This document shows, in pieces, positions 20,806-33,495 of a stretch of 64,000 nucleotides of DNA. Source of the stretch: Peronospora farinosa (Eukaryota; Oomycota; Peronosporomycetes; Peronosporales; Peronosporaceae); contig CANTFK010000094.1 in the NCBI GenBank assembly GCA_947646735.1, positions 124,001 to 188,000 of the forward strand, given 5' to 3'. Made by a program: the position numbers and the translations under genes. Within the stretch, counting starts at the first letter, position 1. The number at the start of each line of letters is the position of its first letter. The notes beneath the pieces were generated by a model that was not told the DNA's origin, searched no databases, and worked only from the letters and a program-made list of their open reading frames with translations.

Positions 20806-21559
20806 GAGGTTTTTTAGATAATAAACTGATGACTGACGTGACAGCCCGCCCCCCCGTCCGTGTCAAAGCGTATTCGTTTCTGACAAGAGAATGCGGGGGA
20901 CCGTTCCGGCTACTAAGACCACTGTCCCGGCTATGCAACAACATCCGGTGCAACTGTATTGCGTCAGAGTGACAGGTACATAAATGAGACTATCTCTCAT
21001 CGACGCATCCTATGTGATCAATACCAGTCTAAGTATACACTGCCAAAGTGTGTACATAGAATGGCTGCCTGTTATAGCAGCTGACTACCTTAGCTGTCAT
21101 CATACAGACTGTACTGTCGCAGACGCTTGCGTCACGATATCGGATAATGGATCATCATGACCCGTCGTCGTGGACAGGCGGAACGTCGGACGGCAATGTT
21201 CGTGTATCATCCGACTAGTCTCTCCCTTCCTCGACACTTTATGATCGTATACACTTGGACACTTGATCTTAGCACCTGCATGCTAACCGAAACGTCCTCG
21301 TCTGACGTGCAACTTGTCCTTATCTTCAACTTGTTATGACTCTTTGCTGATCCGAAAAATAAAAACTTTATACAAATAGTACTCGCACAGAGCAAATAGT
21401 ACTCGCTTAGAGCAAATAGTACTACTGTATTTTGCAATCGAATGTATCAAACGTTTAAAACACCCCGCCCCCCCCCCCCCAATTTCCAATGATGACTAAT
21501 CCTCCGTATCCGATTATCTACCAATCCAAATCTTTCAATCATTTCAATCGCCTGGAATC
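20806..21559. other. Divergent intergenic region
   Basis: Shared upstream region of the giant kinase (minus) and the ankyrin gene (plus). It holds a threefold repeat near 21374-21424 and a C-rich run near 21466-21480. I see no clear promoter motif. Confidence 0.5.
21374..21424. repeat. Three tandem copies of an AAATAGTACT-type motif
   Basis: AGCAAATAGTACTCGC-like units of about 22 bp recur three times in the divergent upstream region. Function is unknown; they could be protein-binding sites or simple slippage. Confidence 0.6.
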
Positions 21560-24403
21560 ATGTCGGAAGTCTCTTCGAGTCCCACGGACGGTCTCTTAGC
21601 GTCTTCTCACGGTCTTTCCGACCTCCTCAACAACGCGCAACATCATCTACAGCATCTGACAATCTCATGTGACCAAATTTCGACTCCAAGCGCCTCTTTC
21701 AGCGCTCAAACGGACCCAAAAACGAACCTCAGAGCTCTCCAGCTACAGGTCGCACACCTTCAGACGCAATTATTGGCGTCTGTAACGCGTCGTGAGGACA
21801 AAGACGTGACGTTTCGACAAGCTGCACAATATGCAACAGCTAAAGGCTCAGCCAATGGGGTTTTACACGCGTTATTTGATCAAGCGAGTGCTGGGAAGAC
21901 GGCGATTCTCAAGACTTTTGTAGACACGGGGTCGATACCTACACGAGATGGATTACGACACTGGAAACTTGATCTTTGTACCATTCGTAATGAAATGGGA
22001 GCGACGCTGCTTCATGTGGCAGTCGGAGTATCGACGGCAAGGCAGAAGGTGAAGGTGAAGCTCGTGCATTTACTCGTGGACAGTGTGGGATTTGATCCAA
22101 ACGTTCGCAATGTGGTAAGAGAGAACATTTGACTTGTTGAGTGGATTCAAGAGGTGCTTTTTCTTACGGATTGTTTGTATGGTGGCGAAGTTTGGACAAA
22201 CGCCGTTACATGTTGCAGCAATGGGAGGATACGCAGAGGTTCGAAGAACTTTTTGTGAGACATGAATGGAATTGAGACTAAGTTTTGGATTGGATGAGGA
22301 TGAACAGGTAGTTCAAGCGTTATTGGATCGAGGTGGAAACCCCATAGCTCAAGACAGATCAGGTCTTACGGCCTTGTCGCTCGTTCGGACGCTGTCGAGA
22401 CCACCGGAGGAGGTTGTTCAGATATTGGTGGATGCTGAAAGCGCGGCAATGCGGAGTACGGCGTGAAACTTTCTTGGTGCTTTGGGTTGCTGAAGTTTGA
22501 TGCGCACTCTAGCTGACAGCTGCTGCTGCTTTGTTTGCTATTTGTTGTATCAGGTAGTAGCTCCAGATCGGAATCGATCCCGCTGTCTGTGAGTAATCTT
22601 GCTGCAAATGAGCGAGTTGTTGGGGCAATTAACGTCTGTGGTATGGATTTTTGTTAATGGTAGAAAGCACTTGCGTCAGCTCTATTTCTTAGAGGGTTGT
22701 CTCAGTTCACTTTGCCACACCACTCAAGTGCATTTTGTCAGCAGACTGCGACACTCGTAAATGTTTTGCTAGAAGGTAGTATAGTTCACAACCGGGTGAT
22801 TGGGTTCCCTGTTTTGCTGTATAACAGTTTGGCATCGATGTATTGCAGGTAGACAAGAAGGCAACGTGACTTTCGATAAGCTTCTCCGAGAGTACGTCCC
22901 AATGCTTTTCGATGTCGTGCCTACTTGTCAAGTTGTTCGTCTCGACACAATTTTTGCAAACAGTCTTTACTCGGATTCAGACTTTATTGATGAGTTGAGA
23001 CTCGAGGCAGATAGTTATGAGCTGTCACTCGTGCTACCAACTTTAACTTCTGCCGCGCTTGCTGGTCCGACGTGGATGGGTGTGCTGTTGAAGCTAGTCC
23101 AACGTTTCAAAGTGGAGATGGCCGAACCTGCTTTAACCGATTTTCAGGTGACCAACGCTTCGGTAGGCCCAACAGTTCCATGCGTGCCAAACGACAAAGA
23201 TGTGGTAATGAAGGTAGCTAGTGACAACGAGATGATAGCTTCGCCGCTACGCAGATTGTCGATGTCGTCTTCGTCCACGTCACGTTCGGTAGATGCTCGC
23301 TCCACATTGTACTACGCTGATCAGGCTACAAGTATTGCTAAGACTCGTGAAGTTTGGTACTACGCAGTGTTGTTCAAGGCCTCAACGTACTCTTTTCCAG
23401 GAACACTATCGGTAACACCCGAAAGCGACGTTGCAGTCTCATCAGAGGATGTGTCCAAGTATTTTCCGCTCGAGGACCATCTTTTGATCGGCTCGGCAGA
23501 ATATTTTGCGACCGAATACGACCCGCAGACACGTGAAATCCGGTTGGGTGAGTCAACATGACGCAGGGCTATGGTTTTGCACTGTTGGTGTTTGAGGACA
23601 CCGTGACTCACGATTTGTGATGATTTGGCGCATAGATCGTAACTACGATGGAAAAGAAGCTGCCACCGTGAAGGCATATCTCACAGGAGCGTGTTCATCT
23701 CAGTTACCTCCCTATATTGCACTCAAAAGGATATGGGAGCGCCAGCCAGGTAACAAGTACGAAGACCAAATGAGCAGCGAACAGGTTTGTGTTCATGCCG
23801 TAGTCAGTTGAGAACTTTGGCCTCCTTGGATCTCACGCTGTCTGTTGATCGTCTTGTGCGCAGGAGCTCTTTCAAGACTACCAGTTGTTGGATCCAGAAA
23901 ATGAGTACGAGGTAGCAATGAAACTTGGGCCCATACCGAGTGTAAAGGATGCGAAAGACTTTGTTGCTGAGTGGAAGCGGGCTGCTAAGCAGATTTACGA
24001 TGCTCGAGAGTATGTTCGACCCATCACGTACTTCTACAACTGCATTTCACCTTGCATACCTGACGAAATCTGGCTGTTTGGGAATTGTGTAGATGCAAGT
24101 CTGATTTGGCGTGCTGTAAGCATTATTGTCCACAGCGTTATGGCCATTCCTTGGTACGTGTGTTGATTGTGTGCGCCTTATTTAGCAGTCGCTCATTTCT
24201 GTATCGTTTGCTCGTAGTGCTTGGGAACTGTAGCTGTAATTGGACAAGGTCTGGCCAAACGCCGTCTCGGACGCCCAACTTTTGCCAAGCCTCTAAAACC
24301 TCGTGCTTCCCTTCAGCGCCTTCGGAATCGTTTTAAAGGGACGGAAGAGTGGCCAGGGTCAGTGACAAAGGTTACACCAATGAAGTTGACAAGTCCACCG
24401 TAA
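21560..24403 (+). CDS. Ankyrin-repeat protein of unknown function (8 exons)
   Basis: My exon model is 21560-22114, 22191-22238, 22308-22462, 22558-22640, 22849-23547, 23636-23784, 23864-24115 and 24218-24403. This gives 708 residues, with all junctions in frame. The N-terminal ~70 residues are Ser-rich and followed by a helical stretch. Ankyrin repeats occupy about 150-270 (GATLLHVAVG, GQTPLHVAAMGGYAE, SGLTALSLVR). The remaining ~440 residues include a Ser-rich linker (SMSSSSTSRS) and a region with YYAVLFKASTYSFPG and DEIWLFGN, which I do not recognise. It is probably a protein-interaction adaptor. The acceptor of exon 4 and the last intron are the least certain splices. Confidence 0.7.
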
Positions 24404-24687
24404 AAAAGGGCTAACCCTGGCTGGTATTGTAGCAAACCATTGCTGCCTTGAGTACCAAGACAAGCACACTCGTCTTCTCGTGGAGTTACAACCCACTTTA
24501 TAAACACATATGAGGCTGAAAAAGAAATGACAGACCCGATATGAACGCAAAACGAAACCAAAACAACAACACATTTGTGTCATACCTTTCAAGACATTTT
24601 GCACAGGCATGTATCCCTCCCATCCATCTCATGAATAAAACAACAGGTCCATGTCGAACTAGATCCGACCGTCCATAATTCTTCTAC

Positions 24688-25400
24688 TTACGACGCTGTC
24701 GGTCGAATCCCACGAATTCGTAATGACAATTGAATGTCCTTTACTTGTAACGTCACGCGCTTGCCATGAATAGCACACAAATTCCTACAACAATCAACAA
24801 TAAAATAAAAATCACCACACACCCTCCCTCCCTCTCACTACTTCTCCTCTTCTTGTCCAAGAAGAGTCTCAAGATATATACGTACGCATCTTCAAAAGTA
24901 CGAACGAGGTACGTCTCTGCTGCTTCTTGCAATGCCAAGAGTGCTTCAGCTTGCCAGCGATAGCCTACCCCTGTAAATTCCGTCTGAATTTCACGTACGA
25001 CCCGTGCAAATGGTAATTTACGTAGCAGCAACTTAGTCGATCGTTGGAGCAACCTAATCTCCCGTAAGGCACCATCTCCTGGTTTTCTCCTTCGTTTGAC
25101 TGGCTGCGTGGTAGTTACAGGACTAGTAGGACGTCGACGTGGTGGTGTGGCTTTTCTTTTACGTCGTGGAGCTGTGGGAGTTGCGTGGATAGCGGCTTGA
25201 CGTCCTACAGGGACCACAGACGGTCGACGAGGTGGTAAATTGGACGGAGGAGACGATGACGTAGTCGGTTGAAGTGATGCAGGACTGCGTTTGGATGTAG
25301 CAGAAGGAGGAGAATTTGGTGGTGTCGATTCATCACTACCACTATCAGTAACGCTACTGCTAGAAGCGTCAGTGTCTCGACCAGGAGGTACAGACGACAT
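24688..25400 (-). CDS. CENH3: Centromeric histone H3 variant (CenH3/CENP-A)
   Basis: Exons 25400-24886 and 24784-24688 (101-bp intron, GTACGT..GTAG) give 203 residues. Residues 1-108 are a long tail rich in Ser, Pro and Arg. Residues 109-203 are a histone fold: [25 protein letters not shown], then [19 protein letters not shown] joined by the splice to [12 protein letters not shown] and KDIQL. CenH3 marks are present: loop 1 (FTGVGYRW) is one residue longer than in canonical H3, has Trp where H3 has Phe, and the tail diverges entirely from H3. The protein replaces H3 in centromeric nucleosomes and founds the kinetochore. Without splicing the frame runs into a false hydrophobic tail. I chose the start MSSVPP; an upstream in-frame Met exists. 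Confidence 0.92.
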
Positions 25401-25740
25401 GGAGGTCGCAAGCTCTTGAAAATATTTTGTTTTAAAAAAAGTATCACAATAATTGCAATAACAATTGAGATATTTGTAGTATAGCGTGTGATTTGTAAGA
25501 AACACTTTTTTGGTGGAGTAAAGTGCTTTTTTATTATGGTCTTTTGGAAGTCCATACTGGTAGAGGTGGTGTTATCCCCATTTTTTCCACTCCATTCCGC
25601 TTGGTGCTGTCCGTTCCTTCTCGTAATTTTTATCTGCCACTTCTTTCCAGTTGGTCGATAAGACTGTACCACCAGAAGTTTGCTACATTCATGAAAAAAA
25701 CACCATCCAGATACGGGTTAGTTACTGGATGGTTTTAATT

Positions 25741-26949
25741 TCACGCAGATAGTGCTGTACGTACGAAAGACTTGTTCATGGCCTTGCGCGTATTCTCGTC
25801 GGCGTTGGCATATATATCGCGGAAGAGTTTCTGCATTGCTTCCTCGCCTTTAGGTTCCTCGGTCTCGAGCTCGTCGTCAATGGCCTTCTCGATCTCGTTC
25901 CAGTTCCGGCTGCTCGTGTATGGACGTGGTCCGCACTCGGATTTTGCTGCGACAGCCATAACATGTACACGCGACGGGTCCTCAACTTCTTTGAGCTTGT
26001 CCCAGTGCATACCACAGCTCTTTTTCCTGAGCTTCAGCTCCACTTTCGTGCCCAAAACTTTGTACGATCTCTCCTCAGGAAGGACTTTATCAAAAAGATA
26101 ATCATGAAATGCCTCTACCCACTCTTCATCCAACTTCACTCGGACAATAAGTTTCTTTGGCTCAATAGTCACTACAACATCTTCTTGTGTCAGTTTCTTC
26201 TGGAGGATCGATATTGTCACGTGAGACTCTGACTGGTACCAGTCATAACTTGCAATAACACATTCACAACGTCAGCATGAAATCCACTCTTCATGCTCAT
26301 CACCTTCAACTCAATGTCTCTCACCGAATTGTCGGCTTGACCGGCAATGAAGCTATCACAGCAGTCTTGTGATTGCTCCGCTCAAAACTTTGCACTGTAT
26401 CCAATAGCTCATCAGGAACCACCAGCTCCACCTCTATATCATTGAAAGACAGCAATACAGAGACAAGTAAGCAACATACTACACGCCTTCTCTTCACCTT
26501 CAATAACCCACTCTTTAGCTCTGTATCACACTTGCCGATCCACGTCTGGAACTGCTCGACGAACAGCGTCTCCTCCGTCTTGAGTGTCTTCTGTCTCCCC
26601 ATTTGGAAAATCTGCTTGGCTTCTGTATACTTTTCCAGCTCAAACAACGCCATGCTGTAATCACGAGACATTTGTCAGCTCATTCATTGCATTATATCGC
26701 TGTTATCCTCAGCAAAAAGACCCACCCACGACGCATATACGCCATATGCAGCGTCGCGTCCAGTTCCGTGGCTCGTAAAGCGTCCGCGGCAGCCTCGTGC
26801 AGCTTGTGCAGCTTCAAAAACGCCGCTGCACGCTTCGACAACGTGTCTGCATTCTCTGGATGTCTCTCAATTGCACGCGTATAGCACAGCACCGCCTCTT
26901 CGTACTGTTCATCCACAAAGAACGCATTGCCCTGGTTCTTGAACTCCAT
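25741..26949 (-). CDS. SGT1: SGT1 co-chaperone (TPR-CS-SGS)
   Basis: Exons 26949-26726, 26654-26512, 26433-26325 and 26248-25741 give 327 residues. Introns are 71-78 bp and every junction restores family sequence, such as RRG|MALFELEKY and IR|YDWYQSE. TPR repeats fill about 1-110 (GNAFFVDEQYEEAVLCYTRAIE), the CS domain about 158-245 (YDWYQ, HVTISIL, LEL-type strands) and the SGS domain about 255-327 (RNWNEIEKAI, AMQKLFRDIYANADENTRKAMNKSF). SGT1 links Hsp90 to SKP1-type ubiquitin ligases, kinetochore assembly and, in plants and animals, NLR receptors. The order and length match the family. It starts 1.5 kb upstream of CenH3 on the same strand. Confidence 0.95.
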
Positions 26950-27122
26950 TGCGACGTTTTTTTCGTAGTGACAGATAAAAAACCCACACTTTTTCGAGTA
27001 GTCGGGTCATCGGGACAAGTGGTACAAAAACCCCATGGGTCTTTGAAAACTAGATATCGGTCTTTTCAAATGGTTTAGTGAGGGTGTCTAGCTACTTCTT
27101 CGAAAGACCCAAGCGATGTGGT

Positions 27123-28775
27123 CTAGCGAACGCGGACGTTCAGATATAAATGCACATGACACTTCAGTAGCTGCTCAATCTCATCCCGAGCTGCCATTCC
27201 CACGGAACGGATCGTGTTTCCATTGTGTCCAACTACCATCTTACGAACTCGAGCAGCAGGAACCTGTAACAAATGCAAGAAAACAATGTAAACAAAGGAT
27301 ACACATACATCCTCTAATAGCAAAGCCATGCAACGTACAAAAATCTCTTGGTCAATGCGGATGCTCTTGTCTTTAAACTTGGTCCAACCGACGTTCTCTT
27401 GCTCAAACGTGTAAGGCAGTTCCTTGTTGAATCGACAAAAAAGCTTTTCACGAATGATCTCCATCACTAAATCCAAATCCGACATATCGGAATGCATGGA
27501 CGAGTGATAACTCCAAGGGCGGTCAACTGCCAGTGAGAGCAACGTCTTGCGCAATCGATCCACGCCGTAGCCTTTTAGCGCTGAGATTTTGATACTGTTT
27601 GTACCAACGTAAGCCAGTGGATCGATCTGTAAAGACGCCCCATCAGCATCGTAGTGTTTGGTATAAATCTCCTCAACCATTTGAGTTAGTTCCTTCACTT
27701 TCATGTCCAGGTTCATTTTCTCCCGCTGGCCAACAAGATCAAACTTGTTCATCACGAGCATCGTAGGGGAACACAACTGCGCCGACGTAGTCAGCACCTT
27801 TTCCAACGCCTGCAAAGCTGACTCATCGAGACGCTTTACCGAGTCCACGACCAGCATGGACAAATCCACTCCTTGTAGTGTTTCCGCTGCCGTCGTCACC
27901 AACGACTGTACATATTCATGACTTTCCTTTGGTTTGATCAGTCCAGGCGTGTCATAGAACGAAAGCTGAGCATCGCCTGCCGTAAAAATGCCCAGGACGC
28001 GATCTCGCGTCGTGTTGTACTTGGGCGATACCGCCGATATCGTCACATTCAGCAAGCTGTTCATGATCGAAGACTTGCCTGCATTTGGTCGTCCGATAAC
28101 TGCTAGATTCAAGGCCTTGGGGTTGGCTGGTTCGTCTGGAATCAAAAACTCACGCTCCACTACATGATCCGGTGCTAGCTGAATGTTAGTAAACTGCTTG
28201 TCCTTCATTGAAACTGGTCGTCTCGCCGGCAGCCGTCCTGTAGCCCTGTACCTTTCCTCCTCCGCCCTTATCTCTTCTCTAGATGATCGTCCTCTACGAT
28301 GATGCTGCGGGACAGAGTTTTCATGCTTGCGAGGGTGTTGATGGACCACAAATCCCGTATTTCGCGGGTCAGACGCGCCCGTGCCGTCGCCCTCCTCTTC
28401 GTCCGGTAGCAAACCAAGACGCCGCATGCGTCGCTTATTCTCAATGTCCTTGCGGGTTCGTGCTGGTATCATAGCAGGTGGAACAGCCATCGTCCGTACA
28501 CGCATCCTGGCCCATTCTTGATCAATCTCTTGCAGCGTCGGGCGTGGAGGAGGTGCCTCTACGTGCGGTAGTGCTTCGTGTCTCTCGCTCTTACGATGCA
28601 GTCGACGCTGGTCTTTCTGCTTGTTCTTCTTCTTTTCGTCGCTGACAGTAATGCCACTTGCCACACGGAATGCCTTGCACTTGGCTTGACTACGTTTGGA
28701 GCGGTACGTAGCCACGAGAACGTCGGTCTTGGCCAGCACATGTATCGACGTCACGCGACGGAACAGCAGCTCCAT
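27123..28775 (-). CDS. ERAL1: Era-family GTPase with KH domain, probably mitochondrial
   Basis: Two exons, 28775-27339 and 27263-27123, with a 75-bp intron that removes 25 in-frame codons before VPAARVRKMVVG. The product has about 525 residues from the Met at 28775 (535 from 28805). G1 is GRPNAGKSS, the switch region has TTRDR, G3 is DTPG and G4 is NKFD. The C-terminal KH domain contains VVGHNGNTIRSVG. Era proteins bind the 3' end of small-subunit rRNA and act in ribosome assembly. The N-terminal ~220 residues are far longer than in bacterial Era: a basic, hydroxylated start that suits a mitochondrial presequence, then a Lys/Glu-rich linker. Confidence 0.92.
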   Translation of the reverse strand: MELLFRRVTSIHVLAKTDVLVATYRSKRSQAKCKAFRVASGITVSDEKKKNKQKDQRRLHRKSERHEALPHVEAPPPRPTLQEIDQEWARMRVRTMAVPPAMIPARTRKDIENKRRMRRLGLLPDEEEGDGTGASDPRNTGFVVHQHPRKHENSVPQHHRRGRSSREEIRAEEERYRATGRLPARRPVSMKDKQFTNIQLAPDHVVEREFLIPDEPANPKALNLAVIGRPNAGKSSIMNSLLNVTISAVSPKYNTTRDRVLGIFTAGDAQLSFYDTPGLIKPKESHEYVQSLVTTAAETLQGVDLSMLVVDSVKRLDESALQALEKVLTTSAQLCSPTMLVMNKFDLVGQREKMNLDMKVKELTQMVEEIYTKHYDADGASLQIDPLAYVGTNSIKISALKGYGVDRLRKTLLSLAVDRPWSYHSSMHSDMSDLDLVMEIIREKLFCRFNKELPYTFEQENVGWTKFKDKSIRIDQEIFVRCMALLLEDVCVSFVYIVFLHLLQVPAARVRKMVVGHNGNTIRSVGMAARDEIEQLLKCHVHLYLNVRVR

Positions 28776-29051
28776 GTTAATTGACTGGCAAAGAAAAAGA
28801 CCCAATCACCCAGTCGGATGAGTGGACAAAAAAGAACATGTTTTATTGGGAAATAAAAGAGCCAAGTTTGGGTGATAGAACTGGGTTATATTGGAAGGAA
28901 TTAAAAAGATGTTGAAGCTTTATAGAGATAAATGGAACATCTGACACATATGCAACCCGTCAACTCTCTCGACACATCATTTTAGCTCAAATGTGATATG
29001 TGATAGCTACACAACAGGTTGTACTCGACTTGGTCTCGCTTTCGTAGCATC

Positions 29052-29820
29052 TTAACTCGAAAGACTGACACCCGACATCTTGCCCGTGAAGCGGCGTTGC
29101 AGTGCTGCGTGGCTGATCCCACCACGACTTCTACTCCCACCGTACGTGTTGAGGGGCTCGTTCTCCATGACGCCCTTGTCATTAGCTGTAATCATCTCCA
29201 TGATTTCCTTGCACGAGTGCGAGAGCTCGTCTTTATTCTTTAGAGCGCGAAAGAGTTCCAAGCACTCGGACTTGGTTGGCGAGTCTAGACGGCAATAAGA
29301 GCAAAAGGGATTAGACAAGAGCTCAGCAGGAAAAGATTAGGCGACGTAGCTGCGCACCGGCGTCAACGGAAGACAGTTTTGACATGAGTATCAGCTGAAT
29401 GCGAGTTGGTGTGGTGTGATGTGGTTGATCGGGTGCGCAAGAGCTGGTAAATTGCAAACTGAGGACAGTAGTGCGGACTGTCATGGTATCTTCGGTACGC
29501 AACTTCAATGTACCCATCTTCAAGCTCGATTTACACTGGTAAATCTGACTCAGAAATAAACCATTGTTAAAATAAAGCATTTTGATTGGCTAGTATTTAA
29601 AAGCAGACTACGTCCATGGAAAGAATCAAAGCAGTCTGAGAATGCAACACAAAGGATGAAAAGTACTGACAAGACAACCGGTTTTTGCGGTATCCATGCC
29701 AACGCCTTGGGCAGCAGAGCGCTTCATGCGCACTTTTCCCACGAGTGAAGGTCGATTTGCAATATGAAGGGTGCGGGATCATGAGAATGGATGTGAATTT
29801 GTTTGCGTATGGCAGGGAAT
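29052..29820 (-). CDS. Possible small spliced gene, unrecognised
   Basis: The minus strand has a plausible terminal exon at 29290-29052 (SPTKSECLELFRALKNKDEL..., ending GVSLSS) preceded by a good acceptor. Between 29560 and 29390 a second frame reads LEDGYIEVAYRRYHDSP, which also looks coding, and a third candidate lies near 29790-29690. I could not join them into a consistent model and do not recognise the protein. The terminal exon is the best supported part. It may be expressed from the strand shared with its neighbours. Confidence 0.35.
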
Positions 29821-30355
29821 CCATCAATGCATGGCTAGCGTTGCAGCTTCAATGTGAAATGATTTTGTTTAAGCCCATGTGCTGTGTCTTTAGTATACCC
29901 GACGTTGGCACGTTAGTCGTCCCTGCAGCCAGTAAGCATCTTGAAGCCGGTTGGGGGTACAGAAACACGCGGAGTAGAGCCACAGCAATCACTTGCTTGC
30001 TTTTTGTTCGAACGGAGCTGGCCAGTGATCTCCCCCGCGGTACTGCACGTAGAATGGATACATAGACATTACCAGTAACATCCTCTCATGTTCTTCTTAG
30101 TTAGTACACTCGAAACTGGAACGAGAGGTAGTTTGTCGCGAGAGGATTCCTCATCCATTCAACAGCAAGCACCTTTGATACTTTCAACACGCTTCCATAT
30201 CATGCTCAGACTTCTCTTAACTAATTCTCGCTCCTTGACGCTGCATACAAGTCTAAAGACACCATCAACATCACTTCCAAAAGAAGCAGCACCTACTCGA
30301 CGCATGATGCAGGAATATCATGTTTACTTCAGAGAAGCCTAACAGGTTATATGGC

Positions 30356-30959
30356 TTACAACTGGCTCTGAGCCTGGCCAAAAAGCTCCTTTACACTCTG
30401 CATGATCATCTCAAACGTGTCCGATGAGCGATCTTTCAGCCCAATAGCCGCCAGAATGGGCAGACCCACAGGAACGCTGTACACAAACAATCGACAACCT
30501 CGCAAATGAACATCCTATCACCAAGCAGAAATGCTTTGCCATAAGGTACCCAAAGTGTTCCAGGAATTGCCGCGCGTACACCAACAGCAGCGGATCGTCA
30601 CGTCGTCCAAGACGAACGTGGATGTCCGGCTGGAACTTGCCACTCATCGAATCCTTTTGCTGTGCTTCCACCTACAACAGTATCATATGTTTAAAAGTCT
30701 CACTGGACGTCTCAAACCTTTAACTAAAGCTTTTGTCTACCAATGTGCCAAAAGTTCCCAATTGAGTCACGACAATAAACACACGGTCTGCAAAGATCGA
30801 GACGGCAATATCCGTTGGAATGCCATTAATGTCCTACAAATAGTACCGTCGTTAATGAGTTGCAACAATCTGTATCAAACAAATCGATACAGTCTAGTCA
30901 TGCAGCACCTTTCGATCCTTTTGAGTGTGCAGTACCGCTGATGTCGTCGTCGCTGCCAT
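30356..30959 (-). CDS. PSMG3: Proteasome assembly chaperone 3 (PSMG3/PAC3-like)
   Basis: Exons 30959-30909, 30833-30741, 30671-30550 and 30476-30356 (introns 69-75 bp) give 128 residues; human PSMG3 has 122. The chain reads GIPTDIAVSIFADRVFIVVTQ, LGTFGTLV, then HVRLGRRDDPLLLVYARQF and LPILAAIGLKDRS, matching the PAC3 strand pattern (VTQFGxMGTL, LGxDEPL, LLAVAVKDKS). PAC3 with PAC4 helps the alpha ring of the 20S proteasome assemble. No single open frame reveals this gene because all four exons are short. It is divergent from the Rab gene with about 340 bp between starts. Confidence 0.88.
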
Positions 30960-31150
30960 AATATCCAATAATTAATTGCAAAATGAATTTAATTCATTAT
31001 TATTTTAATTTTTACTTTATTCGTTTTTAATTGGTTGAAAAGAATCCTCTTGTTTATCTGGTCCAACAATACAGAGACTAGCCAAAGGAAGTGAGAGAAC
31101 GCTTATTATCCGCAATTCCGGCCCGTCGCTTACAGCTTCAATCACAACAG

Positions 31151-31289
31151 GTAACGTCTTCCCCCGTGTACATCGACATTTTGTCTTTATGCTCCTGAAA
31201 TTTGCATGAAATGCTGTTGCTTTGGACTTCTGGGGACGTCAATTAATGGAGCTCTTTGTGCTAACGTGTTGTTTATTTGTTTGTTGCAG
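31151..31289 (+). other. Possible 5'UTR intron of the Rab18 gene
   Basis: A donor AACAG|GTAACG at 31150/31151 and an acceptor after a T-rich tract (GTTGCAG, ending 31289) lie just upstream of the ATG. If spliced, this is a 139-bp leader intron. It rests on splice-site appearance only. Confidence 0.4.
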
Positions 31290-31302
31290 TTTCAAGAACA
31301 CA

Positions 31303-32304
<1,002 letters not shown>

Positions 32305-33495
32305 AGAGACACATGGTTTTGTTTTTGATGTCCTCGCACCTATTGGGGGTTGCAATAATGACATCGTTGCGACCAACGTAGTAGCTCGGGGGCAGGGTCT
32401 CATGTCTAGCGCCGGCACTGCAAGCTGTGATCACAATGTGGAAACTGAAAAACAAAGCCTGCAAGGGGGAGAGCAACGGCCTTATACAGAAGCACAGTGG
32501 CAAAGAGCAGGAAAGCTAGTGAATACATGTTTTCGAGACCTGCGTTAGTATTTCGTAGCGACCGCGGGCTGAGTCAGCCGTAAGTCAATACCGACATTGT
32601 CACCTCAGCCAAACGGGTTGTTTACAGGTACACCTCTGCATGCAAAGTGATACCCTTTACTGGCCACAGTAGCAACGGTATCATAATCGCCGATCGCGAT
32701 CATGATCGAATCTTCCTGCAGCAGCATCTTTAAGATGCAAACCATTGGCTCCTCCTCTTTGGAAGATGCCTTACGCCTGCTATACCCTGTGACAGCAATT
32801 ACATGTCCCTGCCAGCCAGCCAGCCGCAGTCATCGCTCGTCTGAGTCTCGCAGCACGTTGCAAGCGCAGGATTTGACCAAATCGTAGCAATTATTCTGCT
32901 CAAAATATTGCCACGACCGTACTGCCTCTACACGCCCTACCACATGGTTGACCACCGTTTGGACGTTGCCGTGTGTTTCAAAAGCCGTCACCGGCGTCCG
33001 CATCCGACGACGACAAGGCGAGAAAAAAACGAGACGACGTGCTGCCATCACGAAGACGGCATACCATTGCCGCCACCGTCAGACGAGCCAGTGATTTTAT
33101 CGTCCCTTTTTATATTGACCCGTATGACGATGGGACGACACAATGGCTCGTCTCTGGCAAGTCGGTTCAGTTCGTCATTGGTCGAAAAATACCCGTCTAC
33201 TAATCGAGGCAGTCCCAAAAATGTTACACATCGTCGATCAAAGCTCAAGATTCTGAGTCGAGGAAGAGACATCTGAAGCTGTTGCGATTGATCTCCATCC
33301 ACCCACGTACCTACACACACACACACACACTAGAAAAGACGTTGGAGACCACAAAGCGTTCGACAATTTTCCTCTTATCCTTGCATACGTCCTTTCTGCC
33401 AGTGATTATTTGACTTGGATATCGACTTGTTCTAGCTTGTCCATTCAGCGAATCAGATTTTTTAATACGTCCTTGGACGATACAGAGCTGACGCA
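32305..33495. other. Upstream region of the 10-PAS kinase
   Basis: About 1.2 kb with no supported gene. It contains a (CA)n tract at about 33311-33330. Confidence 0.55.

Noticed and set aside
29685..30342. Plus-strand frames of 126 and 84 codons (29685-30065 and 30088-30342)
   Set aside because: I tried to match them to known families and could not; no signal peptide, domain or splice partner was found.
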